Source: Bradysia coprophila (Eukaryota; Arthropoda; Insecta; Diptera; Sciaridae). From it: a stretch of 64,000 nucleotides of DNA. A program made the position numbers and the translations under genes. The stretch spans positions 9,796,390 to 9,860,389 of the forward strand of contig NW_023503409.1 in the NCBI RefSeq assembly GCF_014529535.1, written 5' to 3'. The notes under the pieces are model-generated. The model searched no databases. It had not been told where the DNA came from and saw only the letters and a program-made list of their open reading frames with translations. This document shows, piece by piece, positions 13,660 to 25,933 of the stretch; the stretch's first letter is position 1, and the number at the start of each line of letters is the position of its first letter.

Positions 13660-16194
13660 GTATGGTCTATACATACAAGCCGGAGGAAACAGCGATTTCA
13701 TATAAAAAAAACTCACCTTTCAATGAAAATCGTTGATTTCCTATTTCCTCCGCTCCATACAAATTTTGGCATTGGGACCATACCTATAGAGTATACTTTC
13801 ATTGGAAATTTTAACGCACGGTTTTCAAAGTACCTATAGGTTAAGACGTTGAAAGGACCAGTGCATGCATATCTTCCATAGATGAAGGAATTTGTTTATG
13901 TATTGACCGTTGACAAGTGTATCGCCACCGGTTTCTGGTGGGTTTTGATTTTCGTTTTTTATACGTTGCCACACATTGTTGACAATTTCAGGATGTTCTA
14001 ATTGGGAGGTTACGCTGATCGCTTGGTGAAAAAGGACTTCACCTAGCACAAATTAAAGACCTTGGACATATGTTTGACATTGCAATGTGGGCAACATAGA
14101 GAAACTTAATTTCAAAACCCACCGAAACCCCGTGCTTCCATCTACATAAAAAACAAATACCGAACGAGCCCATCTTAATCTATTTTATTAAACGGAAAAT
14201 GTTCTTCTAATTTCGTGAAGACAAGGAATCTGAGAATCTGAAAATAGTCGTAGCAGAATGTTTTTGATTTCTCTTGACTGAATGCGAATCCGCAAAAATA
14301 CACGATGACCACATTTCGGCTGAATTCCATAGAGTTATACTCAAAAGGCGGCGCTGTCGATCGACCTCATATGGAAAACCAGACATGTTGAAATAGAACA
14401 GGGAATCTGCGTCAATCGAGGCGCCACAGGTTATCAATGTGTTTTCATTTTTACAAGTTGGCACACATTCATTATACCCCCTGAAAACCAATGCTTCCAC
14501 CTACATAATAAACACAAACTAAGCAAGCTAACCTTAATCTATAATATAATGCAAGTGCCACCTAGACATCTCTCGAGTATAACTCTACGGTGAATTATAG
14601 TGGAAGATCACTTCATTGTAACACTTAAGATTTCAATAGAACTTTTGCATTGTTACGAACGAAATGAACAAAATACGAATCTGCTCCTTAATTCACCTGA
14701 AACTTAGGTTCCGTATTTTTTTAAATTGTTTGTATTAGTGTTTAAATGTTAGCTTCAGTGTGTATTCGTTACAACGTTAGGTTACACTATTTTTAAGGAA
14801 TGAAACTAGAGACTAGGTATGGCTAATCAACCGATTTATGACTGCGTTTGTGTCGAATTGCTACAAAAATGAGTGTGTTTACAAAACCTCTTTGTACTCT
14901 GGGCGCTGCAAGTTCTGAAAGAACAGGTTAAGATAATTCTTAGTTGATCTCGAGGGCATTGACCGCATTGACACACAAATTGCGTCAACGGCAACGAAGA
15001 TTATATGAAAAATACAACTTAACAATAACAAAATTCCGAATTTTCCTCAAAAAAAATTTCTGCAAGTTGATTTCACACACAATCTGTGCTGAGTGGCTGA
15101 CTTAACCTGTTCTTTCAGAACCTTGGGGCGCTCTGCGCCAGTAGTTTGATACATAATCGTTTGTGTCAATTCACTTTGTGTTGAAGTCAGAAGTTCTGAC
15201 CCTCGCTTCAAAAACGCTACAGATCCGAAAATAATCAAAACGTTTCTGAAGGAAGTAGTCGGTACCTCCTTTCAAAATATCACTTGGATTTTTGAAAAGT
15301 AAAGAAAAGTTATCTCAAAATGCGAAAGGATAGTGAAAGCGTGTTTAATTTACTTGATTTTCAGATTTCAATGCTTGCACATAATCTGTATTTTTCTTGC
15401 AGAACCTAAAAGTCGATGACAGAGTACTGACCACATTGAGCTCGTAAGTGAAAAATCTTTGGAATTAAAAGTCATCTGTGCAGATTGTCAAATTAAAATC
15501 AGGTAATAAAAATCTTCAATTTGTCCCGAATCGGTATCCGATATTCGTTGTGCGATACGTAATGCGACAATTGTGAAAATAATAATTTTTTCCGTGACGA
15601 TCTATCGATATTCGCGTGAAATGGTTCTTTTGCGGTAAAACACATAGCGCTTTTTCCGTTAATAACTTGGAAGGGGTCCGTAAATTGGTTCATTCGATTA
15701 TAAGTTTGCAAATCATTTTCGTTTGTTGAATTGATAGTGGACTGATATTGAAGAGGTACAATGAAAGTTGAATTTTTTGTTGTTGTGCATCATCAAAATG
15801 ACGTCATGGAATTTTCAGTAGTCCTGTTGGGTACGCTGTTTTAATGTGTGTCCCTAAGACAGTCAATAGCATTGTCGATTAAAAGCCGTTATTAATCGGT
15901 TTTTCGTGCTCTATTATTCGTGGTATTCGTTAATCGTTTTACTTGATTCGTTTGTAATTCCTGGTACAACAAGTAAAACGAGCAATTTGAATTTCTTAGA
16001 ATCGACCCAAGCGCAGCGTTACATTCTAAAAATATTTTTCGTTCGTCATTCGTCGCATTTTCTGCTTGTTCTCTGCCGTTTGCCTTGTAATAATTGATGA
16101 ACTGTGATTGCACAATAATTGTCAACAATCAATAGCCTGATGGTCAATTTCATTTTTATATTTGCAGCTGCTTTTCGGCGAACATAAAATTTTC
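13660..16194. other. Spacer between midasin and the former Ran leader (copy A)
   Basis: There is no convincing gene. A minus-strand frame of 97 codons at 14207-14500 is also open in copy B (29505-29798) with few changes, and another of 70 codons at 15499-15711 is open in B at 30576-30788. Neither resembles a known protein. The end of the block (about 16000-16194) is the homologue of the Ran 5' leader, including the 3' splice site TTTGCAG|CTGCTTTTCGGCG at about 16167. Confidence 0.6.
14884..15198. mobile_element. Inverted-repeat insertion present only in duplication copy A
   Basis: Copy B reads straight across the site (ACAAAAACCTCGCTTC), while copy A carries about 316 extra bases here. The extra DNA contains long inverted ends: GTTCTGAAAGAACAGG near 14910 and CCTGTTCTTTCAGAAC near 15105, flanked by GGCGCTG/GGCGCTCTGCGCC. 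This looks like a small non-autonomous transposon that entered copy A after the duplication. A deletion from B is the alternative. Confidence 0.65.
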
Positions 16195-16215
16195 CATAGT
16201 ATGAAACACAACTGA

Positions 16216-18087
<1,872 letters not shown>

Positions 18088-18192
18088 AATTTCCGTTTTC
18101 CATCCGGTCAGAATTCATCGTCTCCAGGCGCCGGTCAAAGTCAACCGACCAACGATGCGGGAAATGCTGGTGACGATGATCTCTACAATTAG
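18088..18192 (+). pseudogene. Former C-terminal tail of the TER94-like gene
   Basis: Beyond the TAA at 18085 the same frame stays open and encodes a normal-looking VCP tail (NFRFPSGQNSS, then GDDDLYN) up to the TAG at 18190. One codon change would explain the early stop. The lost part is the family's C-terminal tail, whose last residues bind PUB/PUL-domain cofactors in other species. A polyadenylation signal AATAAA follows at 18207. Confidence 0.8.
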
Positions 18193-18486
18193 ATTTGTTT
18201 TACACCAATAAAATAGCAATTTTGTATTCGTCTTTCTTTGTATATAAAATGACCAAAAATCGCAAAATAGCTGCGAAAATTCAGCTTCAAACTTTCAAAG
18301 AAAAGCGAACATCCAAAATCAAAAGAAATTTCAGAAACTCTTCTATTTTCTGAGCAACAGAATGATAAAATGATATCATTCGTTGAAGCACTTACAGATA
18401 CAGAAATGCGCGGCAGGTCGACATAGTGAAAGATTTGTTCGAGAAGTATATGGATTCAATACAGAAAGGAGCAGTAAGATTCACTG

Positions 18487-19859
18487 CAGGGACTAACCTA
18501 AGGAACATCGTGGGGGGGAATTTTCCCACCCGCGCCTTTTGAATTCCCATCCACGAATTCAATTTTGCCCACACTATAAATTTTTACAAAAAACGTAAAA
18601 AGTACTTTGATTTTATTCCAAGTTTTCGATTAGTTTTAGTTTAGTTTTCGTTAAGTTCGTGACAAGTTGGTTTTAGCGTAACAATCAAGAGGTCGACAGA
18701 TCCATGCCACTTAAATTCCAAGTCGTTGATTGATGATTTGATTAAGAATTAAGAGGCTGACAGCCTCACCATTCCTGTGTACAAGACTGTCAACCACTCG
18801 CCGACTCTAAACAACACGATAATAAAGTTAATATCAGTTAGAAATTACAAAAATCGACAGTGGCAGCGAAACCATGTCCTCAGCATTGACAAGAAAATTA
18901 ACCATCTCAACAAATTGATCAGAGCTCAATTTAAATTCTTCAATGAGGAAAGGTGGAACGACAGACTTTCACAGTTGATAAAATACTCTAACCAACTGTG
19001 GAAGATTACTAGGCTGGTTAGCAATTGCAAAAGCAGTCTTCATTCCTTAAGGATACATCAGGCGCTAGCAACTACAGACCAATTAGCCTGCCAAACTCCA
19101 TCAGCAAAATCTTTGAAAAAATTATTTTGAATCGATTACGACTTTTTATTAAAACCAACAACATCTTTGTTTGTTGCTCGGATTTCGAGCTGGTCATTCG
19201 ACGAATCATCAACTTTTCAGGGTAGCTAATCATATCCAACAAGCTCTAAATAAGAAAAACTCTACAGGATTGTTCACATTTGACATAGAGAAGTCCTCTG
19301 ATAGTGCATGGCATAAGAGTCTAATACACAAAATGTTCCTTCGAAAGTTTCCTTTCAATCTTATTAAAATTGTTCAATCATTTCCACAAAAACGTTCTTT
19401 GTACCAAATTGTCAGAAATCTAGGATATCTCGCTCATATCCTTGCAGTAGTCCCACAAGGAAGCGTGCTGAGTCCTACCCTCTATTACATACTCACTTCA
19501 GATTTGATTGTAACGTAAGTCATAGTGAAAAGACGTTTTTCGCAGATGATTACTGCATACTGCATATATGTTTAATGTTTTACCAAATGGCAAAATTATC
19601 AAGAAATTGCATGCCATTGGTGAGATCTAAAATTTTTCTGCAAAATGGGAAATCAAATTAAATGACAACAAAACAAACGCGGGCTTTTTCACCAGAAGAA
19701 GGCCTCAGAAGTGGAAGAAAAATGTGTTTCAAATCTCCCTAGGAAGAATTCGACTTTTTTAATCATTGTTTTTGGCGCCTCTAAGTAAGAATTAGTAAGT
19801 CATTTCTGCACCCTTTCGTCGAATTCCCACCCACGGGAAAATCCTTACGTTAGTCCCTG
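18487..19859. mobile_element. Non-autonomous hAT-type element carrying a LINE fragment
   Basis: The ends are inverted repeats: CAGGGACTAACCTAAGG at the left, and CCTTACGTTAGTCCCTG at the right, its reverse complement with one mismatch. Subterminal blocks (GAATTCCCAYCCACG) also match in inverse order. The flanks carry an 8-base target duplication with one mismatch (ATTCACTG 18479-18486; ATTCATTG 19860-19867). An 8-base duplication plus CAGGG ends fits the hAT superfamily. No hAT transposase is present. Confidence 0.8.
18760..19740 (+). mobile_element. Jockey-like non-LTR retrotransposon fragment (reverse transcriptase)
   Basis: Frame-broken reverse-transcriptase pieces appear in order: SGASNYRPISLPNSISKIFE (about 19056), GFRAGHSTNHQLFRVANHI (about 19177), FDIEKSSDSAWHKSLIHKM, VVPQGSVLSPTLYYI (about 19447), then FFADDYC with the catalytic FADD (about 19532), and KWEIKLNDNKTNAGFFTRRR (about 19648). 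These are the core motifs of Jockey-clade LINE polymerases. Frameshifts separate them, so it is inactive. It lies wholly inside the hAT-bounded segment. Confidence 0.85.
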
Positions 19860-20189
19860 ATTCATTGTGGAAAGACAAAATGAGGGTAAATTGCCGTTTT
19901 GTAAATATAATGTGTAAAGTAGTAGATGGACGCATCGAGGTAGATAGATGTATATAGAAAACCGTCGAGTACAATGAGATCTATCCCGTGCGACTCGTTC
20001 CATGACCGCCGGCACAAAATGGCAACATATCACGCAATGGCCCATTTTATGTTTAGCATACCGCTGACGGACAGAAGGAGAGAAGATGAAACTAAAAAGA
20101 TCATCGAAATGGGCAGGATTAATGGGTACCGTGAGACGGAAATCCGATCCATCATCAACAAGCACATGAAGAAGCGTTGAAATGTATTT

Positions 20190-21400
20190 TTCGGTTCACT
20201 TTTTCATCGAATCGTTCACTTAAAATTCAAATTTTAGGCACACTTATGGCGTCAATATGACTTTTGTTGCAAATAATAGTGCTGTTTTCGTTAGTCATTT
20301 CAGACCAGAGATCTGACGAGTTTATGCACTGCATCAAAGCACTGTCTAGCACCGAAGCTGACTTTGACGTCACTCAAGTAGAGGACTGAACCGATCAAAG
20401 TTGACTATTCTTTTTCATACAATGGCTATCAAATTTTTTTACAAATTAGTCAACAGGTGTGTTTTTGGCCTTCGGTGCTTGACAGTGCTTTGACTGCATT
20501 TAAGTTGTAGTTTTTGACTTTAATTATCCAGTTGGGTAAAGCTTATATGTTTAGTCCAGGATGTGCTCAAGGGGTAGGATTACAAATTGACACCTGTATT
20601 CTCATTGCTACCTGTAGCCGTTACCAAATAAATGTCCTGAATATGTCCTTAATGTCCGACCAAATTTTAGAATTTGTCCTGTCTTATTTCAGGTGCAGCA
20701 GACATGTGCTAAATTGGGAAACGCTGCATTTTAGTAACTAGCTGAAGTTGTGTATTTGTCGCAAATGTGTTTATGCCAAACAAATGTCCTTAATTAGTCC
20801 TATTTTTTAGACAATTAAAACTTAGTATTATGACAGCTTAGTAGTACAAAGTCAAAATACTATTTTTTTGGTAACGACGCTACAAATACTTATTCAGCCT
20901 AATTAAATGTCCTCAATATGTCCTATTCACTTCTATATTAAATGTAACTAGCTTATGGACTGACTTATTCAAATCGACTTGAACTAAATACACGATTTCT
21001 GAAAGCTTTGAAAATCATGTTTTATACTCAAAATGAAATGTCCTCAATTTGTCCTAATGCTGAAAACAAACGAGGCATTCAAAACATGTTTTGGTCCTTG
21101 TTTTCATGACGAAATTGTCGCAACTGTCAAATAAAATTAGAAATTTCTCTATCGAAAATTACGATTGCTGCATTTGTCAATGAAAACTAGGACCAAAACA
21201 CGTTTTCAATGTCTCGTTTGTTTTCAGCATAATAGGATCTTACACTATTACTAAGCTGAAAGGGCTACAATAATTTGTGCATATTTTATTATCTTAAAGA
21301 AATGTCCTCAATTAGTCCTTTACTAAAATCGATATGGAAAATACGACATGTCATAATGGCCAAAATAAAATTTATTGTTCAATTCCCATGGCGCAATTTT
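20190..21400. repeat. Spacer with dispersed paired TGTCCT motifs
   Basis: There is no gene. A motif close to AATGTCCTNAATWWGTCCT recurs near 20630-20655, 20782, 20906, 21037 and 21300, and once inverted near 24294. Spacing is irregular, about 100-260 bases, so it is not a simple tandem array. Flanking bases are not obviously conserved. Confidence 0.6.
21059..21228. repeat. Inverted repeat with about 50-base arms
   Basis: The left arm starts GCTGAAAACAAACGAGGC and contains ACATGTTTTGGTCCTTGTTT. The right arm is its reverse complement with a few mismatches and ends GTCTCGTTTGTTTTCAGC at 21228. About 65 bases separate them. It sits immediately beside one TGTCCT motif and resembles a tiny foldback element. 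Confidence 0.75.
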
Positions 21401-21401
21401 T

Positions 21402-23645
21402 AGCCCCGTACGAAGTACGAAGGGGCTTATAGGATTACGATGCCGTGTGTAATTGATGGAATTCGAAGCAGACGGTAAGGGCAAAGTGTTTGCCTATGTT
21501 CATAGATAACGAATCCGCAATAAAAATTTTGTCTGTCCGTCTGTCCTTCTGTCCGTCTGTCCGTCTGTCCGTCTGTCACGTCAATATCTTGAGTAAATCA
21601 AATCCGATTTCAAAAATTTTTTTTTTCCCTGAAAGGTAGTTGAAATAGTGAGGCTAAGTTCGAAGATGGGCGATTTTGGGTCGACCCCTCCAGAGCTGGG
21701 GCCCCATAAGTGCTTTAACGTTTTCCAAAGATTTCTCTGGCCATTTAAAGGCTACACTTGTAAGTGATACATTAAATGAAAGGTATTTACAATACCTATC
21801 CACAAAAAAAATGTTTATGGAAATTGGATGACCGACTCGTGAGTTAGACCCCTTGGTGTGAACTAGGTACAGGGCGGCAAGCCGTTTTTGCTTGTAGGTT
21901 AGTCATATTTGAACGGATTTAGATGGATTTTGATTTATTAGATAGGTATTGATCGTACCAATCAGGGAAAAAAAAGTTTATGAAATTCGGTTTACCGGAG
22001 CGTAAGCTAGGTCTCTTGGAGTGAGCTTATATGTGGCTACTCGGCCGTACAGTGAAGGTGGTGTTTTTAGCCCCGTACGAAGTACGAAGGGGCTTATAGG
22101 ATTACGATGCCGTGTGTAATTGATGGAATTCGAAGCAGACGGTAAGGGCAAAGTGTTTGCCTATGTTCATAGATGACGAATCCGCAATAAAAATTTGGGC
22201 CGTCTGTCCGTCTGTCCGTCTGTCCGTCTGTCCGTCACGTCGATATCTTGAGTAAATCAAATCCGATTTCAAAAATTTTTTTTTCCCTGAAAGATAGTCA
22301 AAATAGTGAGGCTAAGTTCGAAGATGGACATATTCGGGTCGGCCCTTCGTGAGTTAGGGCCACCTAAGTGATTTAAGGTTTTTTGGTGATATTTATGGCA
22401 AAATAAACGATGGAAATGTAAATGACACGGCAAATGATAGGTATTGTCAATACCAATCCAGGAAAAAAAAGTTTTTTTTAAATCGGGTGAGTGGACCGTG
22501 AGTTAGGGCCTTAGAAGTGAAAAGCTACTAGGGCCCTATGTGTATTTTACATAGAACTCGAGCAAATTTCATTCGTTTTTCGTAATTTTTGTGTCGTTTG
22601 GAAGGTAATCAAAGGCCGAATAGAATGTTGTTGAAAAAAAATTAAATTTGGGTCCTCGGACTAAGGCCGCTACTAAGGCCCTATTTGTATTTTACATTGA
22701 ACTCGAGCAAATTTCATCCGTTTTTCGTAATTTTTGTTTCATTTGGAAGGTAATCAAAGGCCGAATAGAATGTTGTTCAAAAAAAATTAAATTTGGGTCC
22801 TTGGACTAAGGCCACTACTAGGGCCCTATGTGTATTTTACATTGAACTCGAGTAAATTTCATTCGTTTTTCGTAATTTTTGTGTCATTTGGAAGGTAATC
22901 AAAGGCCGAATAGAATGTTGTTGAAAAAAAAATTAAATTTGGGTCCTTGGACTAAGGCCGCTACTAGGGCCCTATGTGTATTTTACATATAACTCGAGCA
23001 AATTTCATCCGTTTTTCGTAATTACTGTTTCATTTGAAAGATAATCGAACACCGAATAGAATGTTGTTGAAAAAAAAATTAAATTTGGGTCCTTGGACTA
23101 AGGCCGCTACTAGGGCCCTATGTGTATTTTACATATAACTCGAGCAAATTTCATCCGTTTTTCGTAATTACAGTTTCATTTGAAAGATAATCGAACACCG
23201 AATAGAATGTTGTTGAAAAAAAAAATTAAATTTGGGTCCTTGGACTAAGGCCGCTACTAGGGCCCTATGTGTATTTTACATATAACTCGAGCAAATTTCA
23301 TCCGTTTTTCGTAATTACTGTTTCATTTGAAAGATAATCGAACACCGAATAGAATGTTGTTGAAAAAAAAAATTAAATTTGGGTCCTTGGACTAAGGCCG
23401 CTACTAGGGCCCTATGTGTATTTTACATATAACTCGAGCAAATTTCATCCGTTTTCCGTATTTTTTTGTTTCATTTGGAAGGTAATCAAAGGCCGAATAG
23501 AATGTAGTTGAAAAAAAAATTAAATTTGGATCCTCGGACTGAGGCCGATACTAGGCCCTATGTGTATTTATACTCAATAAATTAAAATTTTAGAGCTATT
23601 TGAAATTTTTGTTTTATTTGAAAGGAACGTCGTACGGGGCTTCGT
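21402..23645. mobile_element. AGCCCCGTACGA-ended repeat element, nested copies
   Basis: The left end AGCCCCGTACGAAGTACG occurs at 21402 and again at 22067. The inverted match GTCGTACGGGGCT ends near 23641. The first 200 bases of both units are nearly identical, including a run of (GTCCGTCT)n and then ATCTTGAGTAAATCAAATCC. The first unit is cut off by the second. A palindrome AATTGCGCTATGCGCAATT follows the right end. No protein is encoded. The same family occurs at 45128-46170 in the Pex11 intron. The class is uncertain. Confidence 0.75.
22524..23580. repeat. Tandem array, about 145-base unit, seven full copies
   Basis: Units begin with GCTACTAGGGCCCTATGTG at about 22525, 22668, 22811, 22960, 23107, 23254 and 23399, with a partial unit at 23547. 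Each contains ACTCGAGCAAATTTCATCCG, GAATAGAATGTTGTTGAA, a poly-A run and ATTTGGGTCCTTGGACTAAG. Later units are more alike than the first ones, which suggests recent expansion. It lies inside the AGCCCCGTACGA element. Confidence 0.9.
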
Positions 23646-24255
23646 AATTGCGCTATGCGCAATTTCTAAGATGTACACATTACATAATAATTTTACTTTA
23701 ACTACTTTAACCGGCGCATAGGCTTACGGTCAAAGTACGGTGACAGACGCACTAGGGTCACGTACGCAATAGATATACGGGTTTGTACGGGGCTCAGTCG
23801 CAGCAAACGCTCCGACTGTTCTGATGGCTCGTTTGTTAATATCTCGAGCAAAATTTAACCGAATTTCATGAATTTTTTTTTGTTTGAAAGGTACTAACGA
23901 ATGTAAAGCAGCCGTTGTACTTTCCACCTCCTAACAAAATGGCCGTCGGCCGCTATTTTGGATTTTTGTAAAATCAATATAAATAGGTGAAAATGATAAT
24001 TCCAAAATCACTGATCAGTGGGAAGTGTAGTTTGTGTTACTTTTGAAAGGAACGTCGTACGGGGCTTCGTAATTGCGCTATGCGCAATTTTTAAGACGTA
24101 CACATTGCATAAGAATTTTACGACGTTTACGGGCGCAATAGGCTTACGGTAAGAGTAGGGCGACGGACGAAGTAGGGTCACGTGCGCAATAGATGTACGG
24201 GTTTGTACGGGGCTCAGTCGCAGCAAACGCTCCGACTGTTCTGACGGCTCGTTTT
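23625..24255. repeat. Direct duplication of the element's right end
   Basis: About 210 bases at 23625-23835 recur at 24046-24255. Both contain GAACGTCGTACGGGGCTTCG, TGCGCTATGCGCAATTT, AATAGRTRTACGGGTTTGTA and CGCAGCAAACGCTCCGACTG. Between them is 23836-24045, with CTCGAGCAAAATTTAACCGA and no gene. Confidence 0.85.
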
Positions 24256-24259
24256 TTAT

Positions 24260-25930
24260 TTAGTTTACATAAAGCTAACGCTAAGACGTAGGACAAATTG
24301 AGGACATTTGATAGTCCCTACCGGTTCCTCAACTTGTACACTAATCCACGCTCATCGCATCCAATAAATGACTTTTGATTAATAGAAGCGATAATGATAT
24401 TGATGCTGTATGGTGCCGGAGTACAAAAAGGTTTTACGGTGGTATGACTGAGAAGATTTTTTTTCTTTCAAACTATCGACTATCACCTTGGACCCTTTTT
24501 ACTGCATATTACGAGTTACAGAATAGTTGAATAGTAAACAGCCTCGATTCAAACAAAACACGAACACGCCACGGAGAACAGTGGCAGAGACGATTTGTCA
24601 CAATGAGAGTTGAATTTTGCGACAAATCGGCAACGAGAGTTTACTAAAATCAAAAACAGAAAATTTCAATGCAGAGTTTGATGTTGAATTTCAAATTTTT
24701 TAAATTTTTTAAATTTTGAAATTTTTTTAAATTTTTCAATTTTTTTTTATGAAAAGCATTTTAAAGGAAAATGAGATAATCATCGAGATATTTATGGATT
24801 TATTTTTTTTAGGTATTCATGAGTACACTTTTGTAATTAATAAAGTGTGCAACGGTTATTGCTTTTTGAGAAAAAGTGTGATCCCAAAATTTCGCGGTTT
24901 TCGCGTTTTCGGATGGAAATAGAGGATATAAATTGCGACCAAATAACATAACAGGAAATCAAACGAAACTTCCAAAACAACTGATATCAATCAAAAACAC
25001 TCAAAGAGTAAATGTGACGCAAGTCCCTGGGCATACTTCCAAAACAACTGATATCGCTGTAGGTGACGCATTCTGTGCTTGTACGCAAAAATTAAGCCAA
25101 AAAAAATCTAGAAGAAAAATTTTGCGTCACAAGTGGAAGATGTTGAGGAAAGTACTATTAGGAAAATTGTTAAAATAGGGAAAAATACATCCTGAAAGAA
25201 TGTACAAATGAAAAGTAGCCGAATCATCTGCCACTTTGTGACGCAAAATTTTTTTGGTAAAATTTTTCTTCTAGAATTTTTTTGGCCTAATTTTTGCGTA
25301 CAAGCGCAGAATGCGTCACCTACAGCGATATCAGTTGTTTTGGAAGTATGCCCAGGGACTTGCGTCACTTTTACTCTGCGAGTGTTTTTGACTGATTTTG
25401 AATTATCCGAATTGAAAAGTCAAAGGTTCTCTCGGTTTTTCTTTGTTCTTTAGGTCGAATCAATAGATTTCTGGGGTAGGGAAGGTCTTGAAACTCGAGC
25501 GTTTCCGCTTTGATTCAACCAATTTGTTTATTGAGCATTCGTTGCTGCTGGGACAAAGGTTGAAGTGATTTTGAATTATCCGAATTGAAAAGTCAAAGTT
25601 TCTCTCGGTTTTTCTTTGTTCTTTATTCTTGTGGTTCAATTCTAATGAAAATTTAAATAAAAATTCTAGAAATCGTACAAATGTTCTTCTTTATCTTCAT
25701 CTCCGTTACATTATATTGCTTCGTATTGTTGTTTTACATTGGCTTTTGTTTTAATTTTTATAATGACAACTATGGATCGATCCTCACCTATCATTAGCAA
25801 CAAATTTAATATCATTATCGCCATCACATTGTAACATTATCAACGTCTTTGTCATTGGATCTGTGTGCAAAGGAAAGAATTTTTTTTATTTTAATGAATT
25901 CACCGTTCCACTCATTTCGGAAAAACACTT
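24260..25930. other. AT-rich spacer around the foldback MITE
   Basis: Apart from the foldback element at 24991-25391 and the 55-base direct repeat just after it, I see no gene. Homopolymer-rich stretches occur at 24690-24750. Confidence 0.6.
24991..25391. mobile_element. Foldback MITE with arms of about 140 bases
   Basis: The left arm starts TCAAAAACACTCAAAGAG and runs through GTGACGCAAGTCCCTGGGCA and TGATATCGCTGTAGGTGACG to TTTTGCGTCACAAG near 25131. The right arm (about 25235-25391) is its reverse complement, ending AGTGTTTTTGA. Open frames on either strand inside it are products of the symmetry, not genes. A separate direct repeat of about 55 bases (TTTTGAATTATCCGAATTG onward) follows at 25396-25451 and 25571-25625. 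Confidence 0.85.
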
Positions 25931-25933
25931 ACG

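Larger units (their letters stand above)
11930..16194. repeat. Segmental duplication, copy A
   Basis: This block is repeated at 27357-31264 in the same orientation, with a few percent differences by eye. It carries the midasin 5' exons, the midasin upstream region, and sequence that in copy B is the 5' flank and leader of Ran. Identity starts at TATCGCTTTGTTCGACG (11930) and stops after CATAAAATTTTC (16194). Copy A holds about 316 extra bases at 14884-15198 and lacks about 127 bases present in B at 30386-30512. To the left it continues into intact midasin, so this is the native midasin side. To the right it runs into TER94-like sequence. Confidence 0.93.
18392..20180 (+). mobile_element. Penelope-like retroelement remnant, split by a hAT insertion
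   Basis: After the hAT element is removed, the flanks join into a degraded reverse-transcriptase C-terminal region. About 18400-18486 reads roughly DIVKDLFEKYMDSIQKGAVRF. It continues after 19868 with VERQNEGKLPF, then VYRKPSSTMRSIPCDSFH, HKMATYHAMAHF and SIPLTDRRREDE, ending ARINGY-like (GRINGYRETEIRSIINKH). This order (GKLPF, VYRKP, PLT, NGY) is typical of Penelope-like and related retroelements. Stops and frame changes show it is dead. Confidence 0.6.

Noticed and set aside
21530-21600. CRISPR-like or microsatellite array of GTCCGTCT
   Set aside because: There are no spacers. It is a simple repeat within a transposon family, in a eukaryotic genome.
23628-23665. Helitron 3' end (hairpin followed by CTAAG)
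   Set aside because: The hairpin fits, but the terminal CTRR-T and the 5' TC with A/T target are not met, and the ends pair as inverted repeats instead.
25208-25453. Mirror-image frames on both strands (VTQVPGHTSKTTDIAVGD)
   Set aside because: They are produced by the symmetry of the foldback MITE, not by a protein gene.
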